Positions 59,048 to 64,000 of a stretch of DNA of 64,000 bases are shown piece after piece. The stretch spans positions 7,964,166 to 8,028,165 of the forward strand of contig NZ_CP026498.1 of the NCBI RefSeq assembly GCF_002953255.1, in the 5' to 3' direction. Under the pieces are notes generated by a model, which searched no databases, was not told the origin of the DNA, and worked only from the letters and a program-made list of their open reading frames with translations. The stretch is from Streptomyces sp. CB01881. Its GTDB lineage: Bacteria; Actinomycetota; Actinomycetes; Streptomycetales; Streptomycetaceae. How positions within the stretch are numbered: position 1 is the stretch's first letter; every line of letters starts with the position of its first letter. The position numbers and the translations under genes are program-made.

Positions 59048-60748
59048 ATGCGCAGAACACCCGCACCCGCACCCGCCGGCCACTCGCCCGCCGGCCGCCG
59101 CCCCCGGACGCTGCTCGCCGCCGGCACCGCCTCGGCCGTCGCCGCCGCCACCATGGCCGGCCTGGCCCTGGGTCTGGCACCCGCCGCCTCGGCCGGGGAG
59201 TTCCTGGTCAACGGCGGCTTCGAGAGCGGCGCCCTGGGCCCGTGGAGCTGCACCGGCGGCACCGGCAGCGTTGTCACCGGCCAGGCCCACGGCGGCGGTT
59301 ACGCCCTCGCGGCGGCCGCCTCGGCGGGCGACACCGCCCAGTGCACCCAGACCGTCGCGGTCGCCCCCAACACCACGTACACCTTCAGCGCCTGGGTCAA
59401 GGGCTCGTACGTCTACGTCGGCGTGAACGGCGGCACCAGCACCTGGACACCCGGCACCGGCGGCGCGTACCAGAAGCTCAGCGTCGGCTTCACCACCGGC
59501 GCCACCCAGACCAGCGCCACCGTGTACACGCACGGCTGGTACGGCCAGGGCACCTACTACGCGGACGACCTCTCGCTGGACGGCCCGGGCGCGCCCACGC
59601 CCACCGCCTCGCCCACCGCGACGGCCTCCCCGACCGTCACCGCCTCGCCCACCGCCACCCCGACCGCGACCGCCACCCCGACGGCCACCGCCACCCCCAC
59701 CGACACCGCCTCGCCGACCGCGCCGCCCACCGGCGGCCACTCCCTGGTCGGCTACCTGCACGCCAGCTTCGCCAACGGCGCCGGCTACACCCGGATGGCC
59801 GACGTCCCCGACTCCTGGGACTTCGTCAACCTCTCCTTCGGTGAGCCGACCTCGGTCACCTCCGGCGACATCCGGTTCAACCGCTGCCCGGCCACCGAGT
59901 GCCCGACCGTCGAGTCCGACGCCGACTTCAAGGCCGCCATCGCCGCCAAGCGGGCCAAGGGCAAGAAGGTGCTGATCTCGATCGGCGGCCAGAACGGCCA
60001 GGTCCAGCTCACCACCGCCGCCGCCCGCGACACCTTCGTCAGCTCGGTCTCCGCGATCATCGACAAGTGGGGCCTGGACGGCCTGGACATCGACTTCGAG
60101 GGCCACTCGCTGTCCCTCCAGACCGGCGACACCGACTTCAAGAACCCGACCAGCCCGGTCGTCGTCAACCTGATCTCCGCGCTGAAGACGCTCAAGGCCA
60201 AGTACGGCCCGAACTTCGTCCTCACCATGGCGCCGGAGACCTTCTTCGTCCAACTCGGCTACCAGTACTACGGTTCCGGCCCCTGGGGCGGCCAGGACCC
60301 GCGCGCCGGCGCCTACCTGCCGGTGATCCACGCCCTGCGCGACGACCTCACCCTGCTGCACGTCCAGGACTACAACTCGGGCTCCATCATGGGCCTGGAC
60401 AACCAGTACCACTCGATGGGCGGCGCCGACTTCCACGTCGCGATGACCGACATGCTGCTCAAGGGCTTCCCGGTCGCGGGCAACACCGCCAACGTGTTCC
60501 CGCCCCTGCCGGCCTCCCAGCTCGCCATCGGCATGCCGGCCACCACCAACGCGGGCAACGGCTACGTCGCCCCCGCCGAGGTCGACAAGGCCCTCGACTG
60601 CCTCACCAAGCTCGCCAACTGCGGCGGCTACGTCCCCAGGGCCGGCGCCCAGCCGAACCTGCGGGGCCTGATGACCTGGTCCATCAACTGGGACCAGTTC
60701 GGCGGCCGGGAGTTCTCGAAGAACTTCGACGGCTACTTCCGCCGCTGA
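59048..60748 (+). CDS. Secreted chitinase, GH18 with N-terminal carbohydrate-binding module
   Basis: A 566-residue secreted chitinase. A signal peptide (to about residue 49, ASAG) is followed by a beta-sandwich carbohydrate-binding module (about 51-180; FLVNGGFESGALGPWSCTG), a Thr/Pro/Ala linker of about 45 residues, and a GH18 barrel. The catalytic motif DGLDIDFE is at 344-351, with Glu351 the proton donor; SIGGQNGQ is the substrate-binding strand. The enzyme hydrolyses chitin. ATG at 59048 gives the signal peptide; upstream frame from 58844 would cross the operator and is rejected. Confidence 0.94.
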   Translation: MRRTPAPAPAGHSPAGRRPRTLLAAGTASAVAAATMAGLALGLAPAASAGEFLVNGGFESGALGPWSCTGGTGSVVTGQAHGGGYALAAAASAGDTAQCTQTVAVAPNTTYTFSAWVKGSYVYVGVNGGTSTWTPGTGGAYQKLSVGFTTGATQTSATVYTHGWYGQGTYYADDLSLDGPGAPTPTASPTATASPTVTASPTATPTATATPTATATPTDTASPTAPPTGGHSLVGYLHASFANGAGYTRMADVPDSWDFVNLSFGEPTSVTSGDIRFNRCPATECPTVESDADFKAAIAAKRAKGKKVLISIGGQNGQVQLTTAAARDTFVSSVSAIIDKWGLDGLDIDFEGHSLSLQTGDTDFKNPTSPVVVNLISALKTLKAKYGPNFVLTMAPETFFVQLGYQYYGSGPWGGQDPRAGAYLPVIHALRDDLTLLHVQDYNSGSIMGLDNQYHSMGGADFHVAMTDMLLKGFPVAGNTANVFPPLPASQLAIGMPATTNAGNGYVAPAEVDKALDCLTKLANCGGYVPRAGAQPNLRGLMTWSINWDQFGGREFSKNFDGYFRR

Positions 60749-60759
60749 CCCGCCCCCGC

Positions 60760-60797
60760 CGGGCGCCGGACGGTCCCTCCCCACCGTCCGGCGCCCG
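60760..60797. terminator. Bidirectional terminator between chitinase and merR-type gene
   Basis: A perfect 15-bp stem (60760-60774 with 60783-60797) and an 8-nt C-rich loop, 12 bases past the chitinase stop and 13 bases past the opposite MerR stop. Confidence 0.85.
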
Positions 60798-60810
60798 CCG
60801 GAGTACCGCC

Positions 60811-61173
60811 TCAGGGCCCGGTCCGGACCGCCTCCAGGTACTCGGCGATGGCGTCCCGGTTGCGGGTCAGGAACTCGATGCGCCGGGTCATGCCGGTGAG
60901 CTCGCCCTCCAGGGTGGCGATCATCTCCGGGGTGGCGTCCGGGAAGTGGATGACCCTGGGCCTGTTCAGGCAGGGCAGGATCTGCTTGATGATCCTGGTC
61001 GGCAGCCCGGAGTCGAGCAGGCCCCTGATCTGCAGCACCCGGTCGACGGAGGACTCGTCGTAGGAGCGGTAGCCGTTGGCACAGCGCCCGGCGACGATGA
61101 GACCCTGTTCCTCGTAGTAGCGCAGCAGCCTCCGGGACGCGCCGGTCCGCTCCGACAGCTCTCCGATGCGCAT
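60811..61173 (-). CDS. MerR family transcriptional regulator
   Basis: A 120-residue MerR protein. The winged helix-turn-helix MRIGELSERTGASRRLLRYYEEQGLI is followed by GYRSYDESSVDRVLQIRGLLDSGLPTRIIKQILPCL and a helical dimer segment. It lacks a long effector domain and the metal-binding cysteine pattern (only Cys31 and Cys88), so a small hydrophobic drug or redox signal is more likely than a metal. It diverges from an MFS exporter, and the shared promoter has MerR-type spacing. Confidence 0.92.
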   Translation of the reverse strand: MRIGELSERTGASRRLLRYYEEQGLIVAGRCANGYRSYDESSVDRVLQIRGLLDSGLPTRIIKQILPCLNRPRVIHFPDATPEMIATLEGELTGMTRRIEFLTRNRDAIAEYLEAVRTGP

Positions 61174-61196
61174 CCGACTCCACCTCGTGACCGGGC

Positions 61197-61236
61197 TTGA
61201 CCTTCACATCAGTGTGATGGTTTGAGCATAGCCGTC
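61197..61236 (+). promoter_or_regulatory. MerR-type promoter of the MFS gene, leaderless transcript likely
   Basis: TTGACC at 61197-61202 is the -35 box. It is followed by a near-perfect palindrome, with CCTTCACAT and GTGTGATGG around CA, between 61201 and 61220. A weak -10 (GAGCAT at 61224-61229) lies 21 bases away, or TTGAGC at 19. MerR regulators work on such overlong spacers by twisting the DNA. The start site would fall at about 61236-61237, the ATG of the MFS gene. Confidence 0.7.
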
Positions 61237-62427
61237 ATGTCGACCATCGAACGTCCAACAGCCGTGGAACCACGGACACTTCCCGTGCCGGCCCTGCTGG
61301 CTCTGGCCACCGCCGTCTTCGTCACCGCCCTCACCGAGACCCTGCCGGCCGGCGTCCTGCCCGCGATGAGCGCCGACCTGGGCGTCAGCGAGTCCGCCAT
61401 GGGCCAGTCGGTCACCGTCTACGCGATCGGGACGGCGGCCACCGCCATTCCGCTGACCTCGGCCACCGCCGGCTGGCGGCGCAAGCGGCTGCTGGTCACC
61501 GCGATGGCCGGGTTCGCCGTCGCCAACACCGTCACCGCGCTCTCCGGCCAGTACGCGCTGACCATGGCGGCCCGGTTCGCCGCCGGGGTCGCGGCCGGGC
61601 TGGCCTGGGCGCTGCTGGCCGGGTTCGCGCGGCGGCTGGCGCCCCGGCACCTCCAGGGCAAGGCGATCGCGATCGTGATGACGGGCATCCCGGTGGCCCT
61701 CTCGCTGGGCGTGCCCGCCGGGACCTTCCTGGGGCGGGTGCTCGGCTGGTGGGTGGTCTTCCTGCTGATGACGGCCCTCGCGGTGATCGTCGTCGGCTGG
61801 ATCGCCGCCACCGTCGCCGACGGGCCCGGGCAGCGGGCGCAGGGCCGCGCGCCGGTGCTGCGGGCGCTGTCCGTCCCCGGGGTGGTGCCCGTCCTCTTCG
61901 TCACCCTGGTCCTCGTGCTGGCGCACACCGTCCTGTACGCGTACGTCGCGCCGTTCCTGGACGGGCTCGGCATGGGCGGCTCGACCGACGTCGTCCTGCT
62001 GGTCTTCGGCGCCGCCTCCCTGCTCAGCATCTGGATCACCGGCGCCTGGATCCACCGGCGGCTGCGCGCACTGACCATCGCAGCCGTCCTGCTCGTCGCC
62101 CTGGCCGCCGCGGCGCTGGCCCTCCTGTCGGGCAGCCCGGCCGTGGTCTATGCCGCTGCAGCCCTCTGGGGGCTCGGCTGGGGCGGCGCCCCGACCCTGC
62201 TGCAGACCGCCGCCGGCCAGGCGGGCGGCGAACAGGCCGACGCCGTCCAGGCGATGCTGGTCACGCTCTGGAACGCCGCGATGGCCGCCGGCGGCGTGGC
62301 CGGCGGGATCCTGCTGGACCGGTACGGGGCGGGCTCCTTCCCCTGGACCGTCCTCGCCCTGCTGCTGCCCGTCCTCGCCGTGGTCACCGCCGCCCGCACC
62401 CACGGGTTCCCGGCCCGCCGCGGGTGA
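61237..62427 (+). CDS. MFS transporter (drug/arabinose efflux type)
   Basis: A 396-residue, twelve-helix major facilitator of the DHA1/AraJ-YdhP type, exporting drugs or sugars. Features are VFVTALTETLPAGVLPAMSADLGVSESAMGQSVTVYAIGTAATAIPL, the loop-2 equivalent TAGWRRKRLLVTAM, and the motif-C-like MTGIPVALSLGVPAGTFLGRVLGWWVVF in helix five. It lies divergent to the MerR gene, which should induce it. ATG at 61237 is chosen over TTG at 61222 because the latter overlaps the probable -10 box. Confidence 0.9.
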   Translation: MSTIERPTAVEPRTLPVPALLALATAVFVTALTETLPAGVLPAMSADLGVSESAMGQSVTVYAIGTAATAIPLTSATAGWRRKRLLVTAMAGFAVANTVTALSGQYALTMAARFAAGVAAGLAWALLAGFARRLAPRHLQGKAIAIVMTGIPVALSLGVPAGTFLGRVLGWWVVFLLMTALAVIVVGWIAATVADGPGQRAQGRAPVLRALSVPGVVPVLFVTLVLVLAHTVLYAYVAPFLDGLGMGGSTDVVLLVFGAASLLSIWITGAWIHRRLRALTIAAVLLVALAAAALALLSGSPAVVYAAAALWGLGWGGAPTLLQTAAGQAGGEQADAVQAMLVTLWNAAMAAGGVAGGILLDRYGAGSFPWTVLALLLPVLAVVTAARTHGFPARRG

Positions 62428-62469
62428 GCCGCGGCAACCGGCGAAGATATGACGGCCTATCATCGGCGC

Positions 62470-63405
62470 ATGCCCACCGCAGAGTTGATCCGCATCGTCT
62501 CCCGTTCCTCGCCGATGGCGCTCGCGCAGGTCGAGCGCGTGCGGGCCGAGCTCGCCGCCCTGCACCCGCAGGTGCGGACCGAGGTGGTCCCGGTGACCAC
62601 CTCCGGGGACCGCTGGATGGGGGACCTCGCGCGGCTCGGCGGCAAGGGCGCCTTCACCAAGGAGGTGGACGCGGCCCTGCTCGCCGGTGAGGCGGACCTC
62701 GCCGTGCACTGCCTGAAGGACGTGCCGGCCGACCGCCCGCTCCCGGCCGGCACGGTCTTCGCCGCCTACCTGCGCCGCGACGACATCCGTGACGCCCTGG
62801 TCCACCCCGGTGGCGGCACGCTCGACGAGCTGCCGCCGGGGACGCGGATCGGCACCTCCTCCGTCCGCCGCCAAGCCCAGCTCGCCGCCTCCCACCCCCA
62901 CCTGGCCTGTGTGCCGATGCGCGGCAACGCCAACAGCCGTCTCGCGAAGCTGGCGGCCGGCGAGGCCGACGCGCTGCTGCTCGCGGTCTCCGGCCTGGAG
63001 CGGATCGGCGAGCAGGCCCGGATCAGCGAGATCCTGTCGTCCGAGGCGATGTGCCCGCCGATCGGCGCCGGCATCCTCGCCCTGCAGTGCCGCGAGGAGG
63101 ACGCCGCCACCATCGAGGCGGTGACCGGCCTCGGCGACCACCCGACCTGGCGCGAGGCGAGCGCCGAGCGGATGTTCCTGCACGTCCTCCAGGGGCACTG
63201 CAACTCGCCGATCGCCGGCTACGCCAAGGCCGAGCCGGACGGCCGCCTCTCGCTGCGCGGGCGGGTCTTCTCCACGGACGGCAAGCAGGTGCTGGACGCC
63301 CACGAGTGGGCCGGCTCACTCACTCCCGAGGACCTCGGCACCGCGACCGCCCTCGCGCTCAAGCGGCAGGGGGCGTCCGAGCTGATCGCCGCCATCCCGC
63401 ACTGA
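62470..63405 (+). CDS. hemC: Hydroxymethylbilane synthase (porphobilinogen deaminase), orphan copy
   Basis: A 311-residue enzyme that joins four porphobilinogen molecules into hydroxymethylbilane for haem and cobalamin synthesis. The catalytic aspartate is in AVHCLKDVPADRP, the cofactor arginines in GTSSVRRQAQL and RGNANSRL, and the dipyrromethane-binding cysteine in LQGHCNSPIAG. The start region SRSSPMALAQ differs from the usual GTRxSxLA, and GHC replaces GGC. No other haem gene is near, so it is probably a second hemC. ATG at 62470 is preferred; ATG at 62449 is possible. Confidence 0.9.
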   Translation: MPTAELIRIVSRSSPMALAQVERVRAELAALHPQVRTEVVPVTTSGDRWMGDLARLGGKGAFTKEVDAALLAGEADLAVHCLKDVPADRPLPAGTVFAAYLRRDDIRDALVHPGGGTLDELPPGTRIGTSSVRRQAQLAASHPHLACVPMRGNANSRLAKLAAGEADALLLAVSGLERIGEQARISEILSSEAMCPPIGAGILALQCREEDAATIEAVTGLGDHPTWREASAERMFLHVLQGHCNSPIAGYAKAEPDGRLSLRGRVFSTDGKQVLDAHEWAGSLTPEDLGTATALALKRQGASELIAAIPH

Positions 63406-63497
63406 GCGGGCGGGCGGCGGGCGCCGGCGCAAACGCGCGCCGGCGCGGCCGGCCCGGGCGGACGGGGTGCAGCCGCGCAGTTCCGTGGCGTGGAACG

Positions 63498-63533
63498 CCG
63501 GAAGGCCCCTTGCTCTCGCAAGGGGCCTTCCGG
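63498..63533. terminator. Perfect 16-bp hairpin between hemC and the third tRNA-Lys
   Basis: Arms 63498-63513 and 63518-63533 pair perfectly around TCTC. It lies seven bases past the tRNA 3' end on the minus strand and about 93 bases past hemC. It can terminate both transcripts. Confidence 0.85.
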
Positions 63534-63540
63534 CTGTCTG

Positions 63541-63614
63541 TGCGCCGCCAGGGACTCGAACCCCGGACCCGCTGATTAAGAGTCAGCTGCTCTAACCAAC
63601 TGAGCTAGCGGCGC
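63541..63614 (-). tRNA. tRNA-Lys (CTT anticodon), copy 3
   Basis: The 74-nt sequence is identical to those at 38302 and 40895, with anticodon CTT and no encoded CCA. The upstream leader (GTAATGTTCTCC on the minus strand) is almost the same as in copy 2, 22.6 kb away. Confidence 0.97.
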
Positions 63615-63685
63615 CTGCTGACGTGGAGAACATTACCTGGTCAGCAGCCGAAACTTCCAATCGGGCCCGCCCGGCCTCCGTGTCC

Positions 63686-64000
63686 TCACGGGGTGAGGAC
63701 GACCTTCCCCCGGACGTGCCCGGTGCCGACCAGCCGGTGCGCGTCCGCGGCCCGCTCCAGCGGGAAGGTGTCGGCGATCTCCAGCCGCAGCCCGCCCGCC
63801 TCCCAGAGCTCGACCAGCTCACTCAGCCGGGCCGCCGTCCGCTGCCCCCGCAGCGAGCGGAGCCCGAGCCGCTCGGCCGTGGCGTAGTCGACGACGGTGC
63901 CGATCCGGTCCCGGTCGGCGACCAGCTCGACGGAGGCCTCCAGTGCGCCGCGCCCGGCCGCGTCGAAGGCGGCGTCCACGCCCTGCGGCGCCACCGCCCG
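63686..64000 (-). CDS. Zinc-type alcohol dehydrogenase/quinone oxidoreductase family, C-terminal part (cut by window edge)
   Basis: The frame is open to the right edge, so this is the C-terminal end, about 104 residues. GVDAAFDAAGRGALEASVELVADRDRIGTVVDY is the end of the Rossmann domain, and TFPLERAADAHRLVGTGHVRGKVVLTP is the typical closing phrase of MDR-family NADP-dependent quinone oxidoreductases. The N-terminal catalytic domain and nucleotide loop lie outside, so activity and substrate cannot be judged. The ATG-like start at 63994 is internal. Confidence 0.88.
   Translation of the reverse strand, partial: RAVAPQGVDAAFDAAGRGALEASVELVADRDRIGTVVDYATAERLGLRSLRGQRTAARLSELVELWEAGGLRLEIADTFPLERAADAHRLVGTGHVRGKVVLTP

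Noticed and set aside
58847..63303. Long leftward frames opposite chitinase, the MFS gene and hemC
   Set aside because: Composition-driven shadows; they cross the DasR-type operator, a terminator and the MerR promoter.

Overview
The window is high-GC actinobacterial chromosome, almost certainly Streptomyces or a close relative such as Kitasatospora. Signs of this are GTG and TTG starts, strong third-position GC, translationally overlapping operons, Tat and lipoprotein exporters with long Ala/Gly-rich N-termini, a cslA/glxA pair, snapalysins, a DasR-type chitinase operator and a tricorn protease. Most of it reads as ordinary core chromosome. The only clear mobile sequence is a group II intron tail at the left edge.

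Layout. 1-786: the 3' end of a group II intron (C-terminus of its maturase, then domains V and VI) followed by a remnant of the interrupted host frame. 877-4686: a membrane protein, a CDP-alcohol phosphatidyltransferase, a GNAT acetyltransferase, a YidC paralogue with a small membrane partner, and a Phd/PIN toxin-antitoxin pair. 4789-10848: a Gfo/Idh/MocA oxidoreductase with a MarR regulator, divergent across a triple palindromic operator from an AhpD-like protein; then a HAD phosphatase, an LtrA protein and uracil-DNA glycosylase. 10998-16250: GH6 lipoprotein, GlxA copper-radical oxidase and CslA synthase, the tip-associated glucan system. 16853-24885: scoAB CoA-transferase, divergent from a tightly coupled six-gene operon of a branched-chain-type ABC importer plus an alpha/beta hydrolase.

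25062-41375: polysaccharide deacetylase lipoprotein, DedA protein, LLM oxidoreductase, a 41-bp minisatellite, a PAS-GGDEF-EAL protein, OsmC, chorismate mutase, signal peptidase I, an EamA transporter, a class A penicillin-binding protein, two tRNA-Lys(CTT) genes, and a DUF998-like/hydrolase pair. 41435-47563: an oligopeptide ABC importer with a fused double ATPase. 48111-55524: second LtrA protein, LysR regulator divergent from two tandem snapalysins, pentapeptide-repeat protein, phospholipase C and a small acidic protein. 55606-64000: tricorn protease, DasR-type chitinase, MerR/MFS pair, an orphan hemC, a third identical tRNA-Lys, and the end of a zinc-type alcohol dehydrogenase family gene cut by the window edge.

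Themes: extracellular polymer turnover (GH6, chitinase, snapalysins, phospholipase, deacetylase), envelope building (CslA/GlxA, PBP, YidC, LepB), oligopeptide handling (Dpp importer, tricorn) and c-di-GMP signalling. I did not find a convincing wholly new system. The best leads are the scoAB/importer/hydrolase locus, the triple MarR-type operator, the 193-nt convergent LysR/LtrA coding overlap, and the hairpins and minisatellite in gene-free sequence.
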